In this document: in pieces, positions 1-10,165 of the stretch
Position numbering within the stretch: position 1 is the first letter of the stretch
Layout of the letters: the number at the start of each line of letters is the position of its first letter
Translations under genes and position numbers: made by a program
Notes under the pieces: model-generated
The model's input: only the letters and a program-made list of their open reading frames with translations
Told to the model about the DNA's origin: nothing
Databases searched by the model: none
NCBI GenBank assembly: GCA_022885665.1
Contig: JAGQDJ010000033.1
Coordinates: 930,001-994,000, forward strand
Direction of reading: 5' to 3'
Length of the DNA: 64,000 nt
Origin: Triops longicaudatus
Lineage: Eukaryota > Arthropoda > Branchiopoda > Notostraca > Triopsidae

Positions 1-1496
1 TTTAGAAGTTAACAAGAAACAACACTTTCTCCCCACACTCTTGACAGGGCCGTTTGCATTCATAATTGCCTGACACTCCGGTAGTCTTTTACCTGCATTT
101 GCTCATAACGAGCATTAGAAACTATGTGCATTCATCTTGGAAGGCATGCGCCCTATTAAGGCTGAAGGGCGAAGAATTTTTTTAAAAGCTGATTTGGAGC
201 GCGGCGGTCAAGAAAACCAGCCTAACAACTCGATGGTGTAGTTCGGCTGAGATTTAGTACCTTACATGTGGTTGGGTTTTGCGCAAGTTTTCTAGGAAAT
301 GCAAAGAAATTTTCAAACAAATGCGAGAGCCAATCAGTTTTCGGCTTGTCTTTTCACTGGAAAAAAGGAAGATTTACGCAATATGCATCGTAGAAGTGCG
401 ATACTTGATCTGCCAAACAGTTATTTTTGCTTTCTGCAGGATCATAATACTGACCTCTGTGCTGTGCGTATACGCATCTAATCCAAGTTGCTTACGCTCG
501 TTCCACCCTGACTTGTCTTGTGGCGATTAGGTCGAAGGCCTTTGATGGGGGAAAGCTTTTTATTGCCGGTTGGATGAATGGGCGGCAGGTCCGTGTCTGA
601 GATTTATTGGACTTACTCATCACAACTGGCGTAGAGTAGACCATATTTCGCTGATTCTCCAAGAAGTGCGACCCAAGTTTGTTATAGAGGTTACGTCTAA
701 CATCATGAGTCAAACCCAGGAATGTATTTTACAGATGAACCATTTCTGTTTATATTTTTTTATTCTTTCGGAGTTGCGTTTAAGCACAGGCCTAAATTCT
801 TTTTCGAGCATGAACGCTGAGATGGAGCATATTTTCTCCTTTACTAGGCACAGAGGTTATAAATAGAAGTTAAGCCATTATTAGAAAATTTCAAATTCAG
901 TTGTTTTAAGTGCGAGCTGTTTTAGCGTTAAGTGTTTTTGAAGCTTGATTTTGGAAATCGGTCTTTTTCAGTGAAACTAACAAGGCAAAGATTATGGTGA
1001 TTAGGTGTTCCCTTCCTCCTCTTTCCAGTATTAGCTGCTGAGTTTTGTTCAATTTTTTTTTTCGTTACCCATGGGGTTCATCTCATGAAAGTCACGTTAG
1101 CACGTTCCGCCCGAAAAATGTTTCTGTTATTATGGTTAGAAAAAACAGTCTAGACTTCTTTCGAGACAACAAAGCTGTCCAATTTGTCTTTTGTCTTTTT
1201 TTTTTTTTATTGGCTATTCTGGTGAAACTATACAGAGCAATTTCATACGTGTGTTTCTTATGGATGTTTTATTCTCGGTACAAGCTTCTTTGACCCGACA
1301 CGTGGAAGATGTCTGTGCTGCTTATTTTATTATCGGGTCTGAGCAACTCTGTTTATGTTGACTCGCCTAGCGTTGCACAATATTCAGGGGGGATTGGGTG
1401 TCCTTCAAGCGTTTTTAGTAGGAAAGTTCATTGAGGTCTTTCAGCGAGCACTTTTTTCTCTCTTTTCTCATGAAAGATGTACTCAGAGGAGATATT
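1..1496. other. no gene recognised
   Basis: Short open frames occur on both strands but none has a recognisable domain, convincing splice sites or a plausible start. The stretch is AT-rich and may be intergenic or part of a long intron or UTR of a gene lying to the left. Confidence 0.4.
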
Positions 1497-1735
1497 TTAC
1501 ACGTGAAGAGCATTATGGCAAGGCATTATCTGAAACTTCTCGCGAGACATGACGTGGATAACGTCAGTTCCCTTACTTCGGTGGGTCATTAACGAAATCC
1601 CGAAAATGGAATGACCGCCAGGGATAATTTCTTCCCCGACCCCCATGCGGGCATCGTGATACTCATCCACATGTCCAACCGGCATGAGCGGAAGGAAAAC
1701 TGTAATGCCCAAACCGCTGCCCGACTGTGTAACAT
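1497..1735 (-). other. possible coding exon, unassigned
   Basis: A GC-richer island stays open on the minus strand for about 75 codons, ending in TAA at 1497, and begins next to a possible TAG acceptor near 1733. The minus-strand peptide contains runs such as MGVGEEIIPGG. The plus strand of the same island is also open, from an ATG near 1611 to a TAG near 1770, and also reads like protein. I cannot tell which, if either, is real, and I recognise no family. No partner exons were found on either side. Confidence 0.2.
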
Positions 1736-2117
1736 TCTACCTGACAACCACTGGCTAGCCAGTAAAACTTAGATGGAATCCTTTCTTTACGACCATGACA
1801 ATGGCAAGTCGTAGATCTAAACCGCAGGCACTTAATGGGCAGTAAGCATCCATGTACTTAATATGTATTGACGCACCGCATAGTACTTCAGCTTCTTTTT
1901 CTGTCCTCCTTTTACTCGTGGAAGCCAGAACTTTTTTCCTTTCTGTGCTAGAGTTGTAAAAACTGGTCGCGTACTTTTTGCCCCCAGAGAGAGTACGTAA
2001 AGGAAGGTGCACAAGCGAATTGTGGTTCCGAGAGTAGACAACCATGTTTGAAAACAAAATGAAAAACTTCTACGGCAATAAAATACCCAAGACACATATT
2101 CAAGTAAACGTGTCTAT

Positions 2118-2123
2118 TTTATT
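2118..2123 (-). terminator. poly(A) signal of the Gly/Ala-rich gene
   Basis: AATAAA read on the minus strand, about 105 nt past the stop of the gene at 2229-2684. Confidence 0.55.
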
Positions 2124-2228
2124 CTTACGCAACATTGCTAGACTGGTATAAAATTTCCCACAAGGTGAAGACTAGCGGCAATTAAAACTGATAAACTGGT
2201 AACATGCTTAATAGGTTGCAAAAGAAAC

Positions 2229-2684
2229 TTAATAGCCTCCGCCTCCATAAGGAGCTGCACCAGCTCCTGCGAGAGCCAGAGGAGGAGCTGCTGCCGGAAA
2301 ACCGAATCCTCCAAGGCCGAAACCTCCCGTCATCAAGAAAGGGGCGAGTGCGGCTAACCCATTATTGTTGTTATTGTTATTGAGCAGTAATGGAAACATG
2401 GGGAAACACAGCGAGAATAATGGCGCGATAGCTGGACTGATGTTTCCTGGGTTGTTCAGATTTGCACCTTGAGTAGAGAGGAATAATGCAATGGCCGTCC
2501 GAATTTCAGGAGTGCACGTGGCAGCTGCATTGCTATACCCAGGGGCGCCGTAAGGAGCGGCACCATAGCCAGCTGCAGGTGCAGCTCCATATGATCCAGT
2601 ACCGTGTGCTTGGACAAAACCACTTTCATCCAGAAGTACTAAAATGACAACTAGTAGCCCCCCGGTAATCCAGATGGTACCCAT
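2229..2684 (-). CDS. small secreted Gly/Ala/Asn-rich structural-type protein
   Basis: Uninterrupted coding exon for 151 residues. The first 26 or so residues form a hydrophobic segment (GGLLVVILVLL) followed by small residues ending in QAHG, a likely signal peptide. The remainder is low complexity: an N-terminal block of repeated YGAAP/YGAPGY units, a middle segment with the only two cysteines (around residues 57 and 92), a run of seven asparagines, and a C-terminal Gly/Ala/Pro block ending GGGGY. Such composition is typical of cuticle, eggshell or silk-like matrix proteins, but I recognise no named family. A TATA box at 2869-2876, a probable 88-nt 5' UTR intron (2688-2775, ending a few bases before the ATG) and a downstream AATAAA support a real gene. 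It lies downstream of, and in the same direction as, a cuticle chitin-binding gene, consistent with a matrix role by inference only. Confidence 0.75.
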   Translation of the reverse strand: MGTIWITGGLLVVILVLLDESGFVQAHGTGSYGAAPAAGYGAAPYGAPGYSNAAATCTPEIRTAIALFLSTQGANLNNPGNISPAIAPLFSLCFPMFPLLLNNNNNNNGLAALAPFLMTGGFGLGGFGFPAAAPPLALAGAGAAPYGGGGY

Positions 2685-2868
2685 TCTCTACAGAATGACA
2701 GGGATTCAGCATAAAAATCGTAAATACTCAGAGACAAGTGTAAACCACGCAGAAATGCATTCGAAACCCACTTACTTGCGAGGCAGCACAGGAGAAACGT
2801 CAACCGAAAACTAACCAACGAACTTATGAACAATCTTGAAACGAAGACTTGACAGATCTGTTCGAACC

Positions 2869-2876
2869 CTTTTATA
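2869..2876 (-). promoter_or_regulatory. TATA box of the Gly/Ala-rich gene
   Basis: TATAAAAG on the minus strand. Transcription would start near 2840, giving a short first exon whose donor (GTAAGT, at 2770-2775) splices to an acceptor just before the start codon. Confidence 0.6.
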
Positions 2877-3078
2877 CCGTCAGCAAGACTGAACCGGACG
2901 ACGTGGTCGTTGGTAGCACAACAGCAACTCTGAGAACGTTCTAGCAAGGCTTGAGCAAGATATTTCGTACAAAACTTCTTTTTATTCCCTTTCTCTACAG
3001 AGCTAGCAAAAGTTCTTTTGATTCGGTACGATACGACAGAGCAAAAAAGGAAAGGAAGACAACAACAAGATTATTCAC

Positions 3079-3980
3079 TTAGACCCGTTTTCTACTAACC
3101 CCAGGAATTTGCGAAACAGAAGGATTGTTGATAGGAGGGGCGTTTCGAGTGAATTCGTCGTCGTCGTCTTTGTCTTTGTAATAGTTTTCGCAGCCTTTGA
3201 CGTTTTTGGGACGATCGCAGAAGCCAGTGTCTCTGTTATAAACTTTTCCTTCCTCGCAGCCTCCCAGTCGCGGGTGACCGTTCCTCAAGCACTTGAAGAA
3301 ATAGCGACAGTCCTTCGGGTGCGGAAAGCGAAGGTGATCGCCGAAAGCCAGGGATTCGTTCTTGGGAATCGTGGGGCAAGTAAATTGAAGGACTTCTTCG
3401 GGCATGCATCCTGGACGCAAAGCGACGTCAGGGTACTCGCACACGGCGGATTTGGGATCGAATATTAGACCTAGCGGACACGTAACCAGTATGGCCGAGC
3501 CAGCGTTGCAGTAGAAATACTGGTCGCAGAATTGCGAGTGTGCGAACATGCCGTTAAGGCGGGTACAGTTTCCGAAACCTTTGGGTGGTTGCAACTGCGG
3601 ACGGAGAGTGCAGTCCACTTTTTGGGGATAGATGCACATTTGGTCACTTGGATTAAAAACCAAACCGTCATCGCAAAGTTGTTCGGTGATCGTGGTGTTT
3701 TCGCAGCGGAAATACTTGTCGCATTGCACGTCGTCCGCGATGAAAAACGCAAACTTGCTAGCCTCGCATCTACCGACTGAGGTAGTTTTGACAGTGGCAG
3801 CTTCGCCTAGACAGAAAAAAAATGAATTGTTACAAGGGCACTGTAACATATAAAACAACTTCATGTAGCTTGCAAATTTAATTTCAAAGGAAAAAATGTA
3901 AACATAACTTTTAACTCGTCATTACTTGTTAGTGCGAAGAAAGTAAGAGCCAATTCCAGGGCGAAGAGTAGAACAGACAT
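3079..3980 (-). CDS. CPAP3/obstructor-type cuticle protein with three chitin-binding domains (copy 1)
   Basis: Two exons, complement(3079..3806, 3926..3980), 260 residues. Exon 1 encodes a signal peptide (MSVLLFALELALTFFAL) and ends in phase 1. The mature protein has three peritrophin-A (CBM14, six-cysteine) domains: roughly residues 30-82, 90-150 and 158-228, with the C-x-YFRC, C-DQYFYC and CRYFFKC signatures and the conserved linkers of CPAP3 proteins (for example EYPDVALRPGC and the terminal GCENYY). A charged tail (DKDDDDEF, then a basic end) follows. CPAP3 proteins are secreted by epidermis and bind chitin in the cuticle or tracheal matrix of arthropods. A TATA box lies at 4056-4064. The divergent gene at 4504-5311 is a clear paralogue with the same intron position and phase. 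Confidence 0.93.
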
Positions 3981-4055
3981 TTCAGTTCTATTGCCAAGAA
4001 CCTAACGTTAAGACCTTCGACTAAAAGTCTGAAGAATTACGAGAATGACCACTTC

Positions 4056-4064
4056 TATTTATAG
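4056..4064 (-). promoter_or_regulatory. TATA box of CPAP3 copy 1
   Basis: TATAAATAG on the minus strand, about 75 nt before the ATG; the start site should fall near 4030. The 523-bp gap 3981-4503 separates the two divergent CPAP3 genes and could hold shared epidermal or moulting control elements. Confidence 0.65.
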
Positions 4065-4456
4065 TACAAGGTGTCAGAAGTCAAACGTAGAACACTTGTC
4101 GTATATTACGAGGGTTGTTTCCTGGAAGAAGACCATGAGAGATGTTATGGTAAAATAAAAGTAACCTTACTTTCGCTTTTTGCTTGAGTGTCAATTGTCC
4201 TGACCTTGACTCTTGAGTAGGATTTCGAATAATTTTCAATTAAAGTATGGTCTCGTTAGTTGACCTTAGTTGAGAACGAACAATTCCCCTGAAACTATTG
4301 CAACGCAATTGAATTTGGAGAAAAAAAAACTTTCGCGTTTTGTTGTTGTCCCTAGCGTCCTTTTCGTGTTGCCTTCACTTCCCTGTTGGCAATCTAATAC
4401 CAATAGTTAGATTTCTCGAAAGAAAAAGTGCCAAGAAAGATTGCCATTTGGCTGGT

Positions 4457-4462
4457 TTATAC
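4457..4462 (+). promoter_or_regulatory. possible TATA-like element of CPAP3 copy 2
   Basis: A TTTATAC element about 45 nt upstream of the ATG at 4504. Position fits a core promoter, but the match is weak. Confidence 0.3.
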
Positions 4463-4503
4463 AGTTGTAGTTTTGACTGCAAACCAGGAAGCTAGCGTGC
4501 GAA

Positions 4504-5311
4504 ATGACATCTCAGCACGGTTCTCTAATTTTATTTGCTGTCTGGCAACTCGGAGGTAACTTTATTGGTTGGCAAATTATATTTGCTCTTCTCTGCGACG
4601 TCAAGTTGCGAGTTTTCCCCCTCGTCCCTTTTTCTTTCTGGCATTAACTTGTCTTTTCGTCTGTGTGATGTAGTTTGGGCGTCTTCAAGTCTCGCATTAC
4701 CGGTCTGTCCCCCTGGAATTTCTTTCAATGCCACTCATCCCGAGCAATGCGACCGTTACTTTCATTGCTCCGGTGGAAACGAAAACGGAACGTGGGCAAA
4801 AAGGCTTTGTCCCGATGGCTTGGTGTTCAGCGATCGGGAGTTGATTTGCGATTTTCCGTTCCTAGTTAATTGCCTGTCTCGTCCGGTACTGCAACGTCCT
4901 GCGGGGAAAGAACCCTGTTTTCGCCAGAATGGCCGCTTTCCGCACGCTGAATTTTGCGATCAATACTACCAATGTGAAAACAATGTTCCTGACATCGTCA
5001 CGTGTCCCTTTGGCCTAATCTTTGACCCTAAAGAAGGTAGATGCCAGTTCCCGGATATTGCTTTGCGACCTGACTGTTTGCCAGAAGAGCTACTTGAGTT
5101 TCAATGCCCAGTTATGAATCTTACTGGCTTGCGATTTAACGACCATGAGCGCGTTGCCAAGCCAGACGATTGTCGTGTCTACTTTAAATGCATGCGCAAC
5201 GGTCACCCCAGGCTGGGTCTCTGTGAAATTGGCAAGGTCTTTAATAATGTGACGCAATTTTGCGACGACCCCGCCCATGTCCCAGGGTGCGAGAATTATT
5301 ATATGGTTTGA
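4504..5311 (+). CDS. CPAP3/obstructor-type cuticle protein with three chitin-binding domains (copy 2)
   Basis: Two exons (4504..4555, 4674..5311), 229 residues. The upstream ATG at 4504 is chosen because exon 1 supplies a signal peptide (MTSQHGSLILFAVWQLG) and splices in phase 1 to the chitin-binding frame; the longer open frame reading back through the intron gives no signal peptide. Three CBM14 domains follow: roughly residues 29-85, 94-150 and 163-226, each with six cysteines, with motifs CDRYFHC, CDQYYQC and CRVYFKCMRNGHPRLG. The protein ends directly after GCENYYMV, lacking the acidic/basic tail of its divergent neighbour. Expected role: secreted chitin-binding structural or organising protein of the cuticle. 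Same intron position and phase as copy 1 shows origin by inverted duplication. Confidence 0.93.
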
Positions 5312-5623
5312 ATTTGTTTTCAGAACACAACGGCCAATTTGTAGGCAATTTTAGCAGGAGAATAGAAATCTAAGGTTACCTATCTGACCATAATGCTATT
5401 AATGCTCGCCTATACACCTATGTAAACGTTGACCGAACGTCATTTATTTTGTACTCGTTTCAATAATACAGTGTAAATATCCTCTTTGACCCTGAGCTTT
5501 GGTATATTTGCATTATTTTTCTGAAGTTTGCTACTGCTAGAATTGTATTCATTTTTATTGTCTTATGATTACAGGTTTGGAGTGTGCGGTGAATAGCGTC
5601 GGAAGTTTGGAAGGCTACATCAA

Positions 5624-6732
5624 ATGATGACGAATACGAGAGATGTTCTGTGGCATACATCTATTTTTGGCGTATTGATGATCCTTGTCTGGGGATCCCA
5701 TTTAGCTTGTGCCAAAAACGCTCAGGAAGCTGTCGTTTCCGTTACAGGTATATACGAGATTACAAGTGTAAAAATATTGGATACTCCTTATAAGCGTCTT
5801 TTAAACTTTTAGAGCCGTCATTAGCGGATCATGGCACGTGGCTTTATGAGACATGGGATTATATTAAAAATCTGTCCTTCGGATCGAAGAAGATTAGTAC
5901 TGTTGTAGAAATCCCTGAAAATTACCAGAAACTGGATTTGGTCGTCGAACCAGGAGAGAAGCCGGCACGTATTCACATAAACTTGAATAGGTCCCAAGAT
6001 GTTTACTCCATCAGTTCCGCAATTATCTACTTGAGTTCGTCCCTACATGAGTCAGCGGCCCAGGCATGCCAGACTGTATGGGACTTCCTATATCGAGTGT
6101 ATGGCTGGACAATCGAGGGAATTGCTACTCTTGTCGCGTTCATTCGCACTTCTCTGGATAAATTCAGTATTGCCGGTCAATACCTAAAGACCGGCTTAGA
6201 ACTGATTTTTGCGAATTTATTTGATTTCTTGTACCATACGTGTTCGGCGTTAGCCTGCATCTTTGGCACCTTAATTGGTTCCGTGATAGGCTATCTCCAT
6301 AAGTTTTTTCTGAACGGGGGGAAATTCTTGTACTGGATTAAAGACAGCTTGGTCCTCTTGTTTATTAACACATGTATTGGCGTCCAGAATATTTTGGCCG
6401 AGGCGTTTTGTCTGTGCACAATGTACTTGAAATCGTTTGCTCAGTATTCGTTCTGGGAATTTTTATGTGAAATTCTAACGTTACCACAGACTTTAGCAGC
6501 CAGAGCTAGTGTTCCTTTACTCTTAGGGATTAGCCTAACCCTATTCACATGGCTCATCCTGTACAGCGACAGTCAAATTCCTGGGCAATTCCCGCCAACA
6601 CCTGTATCTCCCAGGAAATTTAAGAAAATATCAGGGCACTCGTATCACTCAGGTTATGTTTTAGCGGTAGCTAACGGCATTCTTGTTTTCATCGTGATGA
6701 TATGGCTCGAGGCTCCAACTGAACAAACGTAA
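5624..6732 (+). CDS. unrecognised multi-pass membrane protein
   Basis: Two exons (5624..5747, 5813..6732; phase 1), 347 residues. Residues 1-30 form a signal peptide or first membrane segment (SIFGVLMILVWGSHLACA). Residues 40-130 are soluble and polar. From about residue 145 on there are roughly five hydrophobic segments separated by short loops; the most evident is VPLLLGISLTLFTWLILY, followed by a Pro/Lys-rich loop (PGQFPPTPVSPRKFKK) and a last segment ending EAPTEQT. I recognise no family. Codon use and the clean intron argue that it is real. A TTACAG acceptor-like site at about 5568-5573 suggests a 5' UTR intron. Cuticle genes precede it and INO80C follows on the opposite strand. Confidence 0.7.
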
Positions 6733-7061
6733 GCTTTTCTGAAGGCTGACGTTGAAAATTTCCTTGGCAGAAACGGCATTTGTAGAATAATCAAGTGTTC
6801 TATGTACTAGTCTTCTTTTATCGGAGATGATTTCCACGAAAAATCAACGATGTATGTACCTATTCGGAGTTAGAAACAGCCATTAATACTTTCGTGGTCA
6901 TCTTCATTTCCTAATTATGGAATCTTCTATAGATACTGTGTGGTATTTCAGTTAATCAATCAGTGAATCTTTAAATTGTACCTACTCTTTCTCATATTGT
7001 AATGAATATAATTTTGCTATGAGATAAAGTTGTATTTTATCAAAAATACTTTTTACAGATT

Positions 7062-7773
7062 TCACCCAACAGGATTGTACGCTTTTCTAAGTGCGAGGTA
7101 GCCAGCTACTATGTCGCTGGGCAAAGTTCGTATCGTCTGAAATTCGTCGGCATTCGCATAACGCAGTTTTGTATAAGGATCCATGTAGCAGGCCTGTGAC
7201 GAAATGTAAAGCATGAGAATCATGTTACGTTCTCGTGCAAATTGAAAAAGCTTACCGCGAGGCCAGAAAGGTCCGAGTATTTTTTTGCAGGCTTAAACGA
7301 AGGAGGCGCGTCGATGTGGCTATCTACAGAAACACAAATCACTCAATTAATAACCGCTGTACCACAGAACTTTTGAACGTACTTACATAAAACAACACTA
7401 TCGTTCCAGGCAAGTGACTTTTCTTGGATAAGTATCTGCTTCATTCCTCTCCAAACTCTCTTCTTGCCAGATCCTTTGCCAGAATGCTATTCAGGAAGTA
7501 AAATACAATATTTGTTCTGAAACGACTAGATGTTTGCTGTTTACGTTTAATACCTGAAAATTCGGGTTTTTGAATACGGGAAGAAGCTTTTTCTCGTCTT
7601 TGGCATTTGATTCGTCACCACGGTCGCCAGAAACAGGACTAGGTACATTGGAGAGGTTAAAATTTGACTGGGTATCTTTCTCCTGCTGTAAATTTTAATA
7701 AAATTTAGACAATCTGAAAAAATCAATATGTAACAGGTAGAACTACCGTTTTTGAAGTTCTCTTCTTTGCCAT
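7062..7773 (-). CDS. INO80C: INO80 complex subunit C (IES6 homologue)
   Basis: Five exons, complement(7062..7193, 7256..7323, 7387..7486, 7554..7685, 7747..7773), 152 residues, a complete gene. All introns are 60-68 nt with GT/AG ends. After a lysine-rich start (MAKKRTSKT) and a polar linker come the family's conserved PVFKNPNF, then the basic segment KKRVWRGMKQIL, then the YL1_C domain at about residues 89-145: IDAPPSFKPAKKYSDLSGL, the TKLRYANADEF strand, and the end LPSDIVAGYLALRKA. IES6/INO80C binds the Arp5 module of the INO80 chromatin remodeller in the nucleus and is needed for nucleosome sliding. Length and end match the human protein's core. It was not visible as a long open frame because the exons are short. 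Confidence 0.93.
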
Positions 7774-10165
7774 GTTATTGACTGTTTGAAGCAACGTTAT
7801 TTATATTTGTGTTTCCCACAGCCTGGGTCGAATGTTATCCCTAGTGTCACCTAGTAGGCACTTTTGTCACTAGTCGCAATGGTTAGGAATAGATGATTAG
7901 TTACAAGCAGATTAGTTACAAGAAACAGGAAAGCTGAAACCTGAAAGCTGAAATTAAGGCAGAAATGGGAGAACGAAGACATTAAATAGGTCTACAGGGA
8001 TCTATCTGCTGAAGATGTTTTACAAATGCAATTAAACTAAGATAATATAAAATGCGCAATGAAGTGAATACCAATTAACTCTACATTTTTAAAACAATTT
8101 TTCTTTCACTTCTGATACGATCCTTGGAGATTCCGCAGCTTCCGGAAAGGTAGTTTTATGGACTATGGCATCTCGTGCAACGAACGTTTTACATAGCGAA
8201 CGCCATCCAGGAAGCAGATTAGGTTTGTGTACGAGGCACCACTTTTTTCCCGTTACATTTTGACTTTGTACGTTTTACAAAAGCTGTCACCCATTTGAAT
8301 GTAAAACACGTACACGCGTTTGTATGACTTCTTTCCTAAAAGTCTCACACATGCAGGTGACCACGTGTGGCAACAATAAAGGGAGATAAAGTCAATTTAC
8401 ACACGCCCTTCTATACTTTTGTTGTGAATTCCCAAGTTCGGAGGACTTTGCAAATATTTTTTAAATCCATTTATCGAAGCCAACTCAATTCAAATGTGTT
8501 GATTGCACCAAAGATGAAACACATTATATACAGGTTTAATATCCCCAGCCATATGGGTAATCATTTAAAGAAGTCAATGAGTCACACGGATAGCAAATGT
8601 ATAAAGTTTTGCCCGCAAATCTCAATTGTTTAGCTCATGTGACTGTCGTTCCGTTACCATGGGCGATATTTTTTTCGCAACAGTTGTTTACTAGTTTCTT
8701 TTGGATATGATACGTACAACGAACAAAAGCACCTCTTAAAGAGGAAAAAATCTCTGCGAAGAAAAGGGTATGGAATAAAGGTTGCGAGAATATTTTGCCG
8801 GACTTCAAAAGCAATCGCAAGGAGTCTATAAAAATGCTTCAAAATCTTTTTAAGTTGCTTTCTCATAAGAAAATTACTATTTTTGTGAAGTATTCGTTTT
8901 CACTCGTAGATACCAATTGTAAGTCTCAGTAAAAAAAGTATCAGTAATTATTACACGTTATATAAGAGTGCTCTAGAAGGAGACGTCATCGAACAAAAAA
9001 TATTGTGGAGCGGTTTTCTACTGAGGACCATAGGTCGTGAAGTTCAATTGGGTCTTTTTTTTAAATTTACAGTTGAAGTGCTGCGAGGTTTGTCGACAAT
9101 AGATATATTTTAAAGTTTGTTAAACTTTTCTGTTGTGAGAGACCTAACATTTTCGCGTCTTCGAGTAAATGAATTTGTCTTTCCCGCGTGCTTGCTGAAA
9201 CCGGCCTGACAACATTCCTTGGTCCCATGCCCTGTTGTTGACCTCCCAAACCTGGATAAGGAAGGTGGAGCTAAGGATACGTGACTTTGTTATTATTTTG
9301 CGTAGGCAAGTCACGGTCGTTATCGGATAGACAGTTGCCACTCGGCGGTGCAAGAGTTCGAGACTCATCAGTGCGTATATTATTTGTAACCAAGTAAGAA
9401 CAAATATGTGTAATTAATCTTGTTGCCATTGCCTAAAATCGGGATCGTTTGCATTTTGCTCATATTTAGTCAAAATGTTAAATTACGAAAAGCAAAAGTA
9501 ACGCTACATTTGTAAATCACGTTGTAAATCTTCCAAATCATGCGCATCTGTCCTTAGGGCAGAAGCCACATGTTTAGAAATATTGATAAAGTAGGTACGT
9601 GAATATGGTTCGATCGATGACCTTGAATATATTTCTTAGTCGTTAAATAACAATACCGAATTGTGTGTACTGGTTGATTCTGACAAGGGTACAAGTCTTA
9701 GCTTTTGGCACGACTGCCCACCTGGAAGCTACGTCTTGACTTTAGTAGGTTCTTTTTTTATTATTTTTGTTTATTAAGGATTTCTTTTACTTAATTTTTT
9801 AACCTACTTTACACCAAATAGTAGGACATTCGGAGGTCACAGCTCGCGTAACAAGAAAATAGGTTGCGTTGCTATTTTCTATCAAACTTTTTCTATCGTT
9901 GACAAAGGCAAAGGTGCTGAATCATGCTCAGGTTTAATTTAGACCCTTTCAGCTCTTATAGGACTCCAAGGTCAGCTCAGTACTGAAAGTACTCTTCGTG
10001 TAAAAGTAGGACGTAATTGTCTTTCGTGTCTGTCCCTTGGTTTGGTGTTAAATCACGAAGTTGAAGGAAAATTGTTCGCATTGCGTCTCGAGCAGTCGGT
10101 GGTGATATTTACATATCTTTTTATTGCGTGTGCCTGGATTACAGACTTGGATCTAGCAAATCAAA
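7774..10165. other. intergenic, no gene recognised
   Basis: About 2.4 kb of AT-rich DNA between INO80C and catalase. Short open frames at 8367-8633 (+) and 8635-9368 (-) have no recognisable domain, and no spliced gene could be assembled. The right end must carry the catalase promoter; a TTACAG acceptor-like site at 10139-10144 suggests a 5' UTR intron for catalase. Confidence 0.5.

Noticed and set aside
4531..4734. Longer upstream start for CPAP3 copy 2 reading through the intron
   Set aside because: It would give a non-cleavable polar N-terminus; the spliced exon 4504-4555 supplies a proper signal peptide in phase with the paralogue.
9280..9390. tRNA-like A- and B-box words (TAGGCAAGTC and GTTCGAGA)
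   Set aside because: The T-arm has a mismatch and no acceptor stem can be formed around the boxes.
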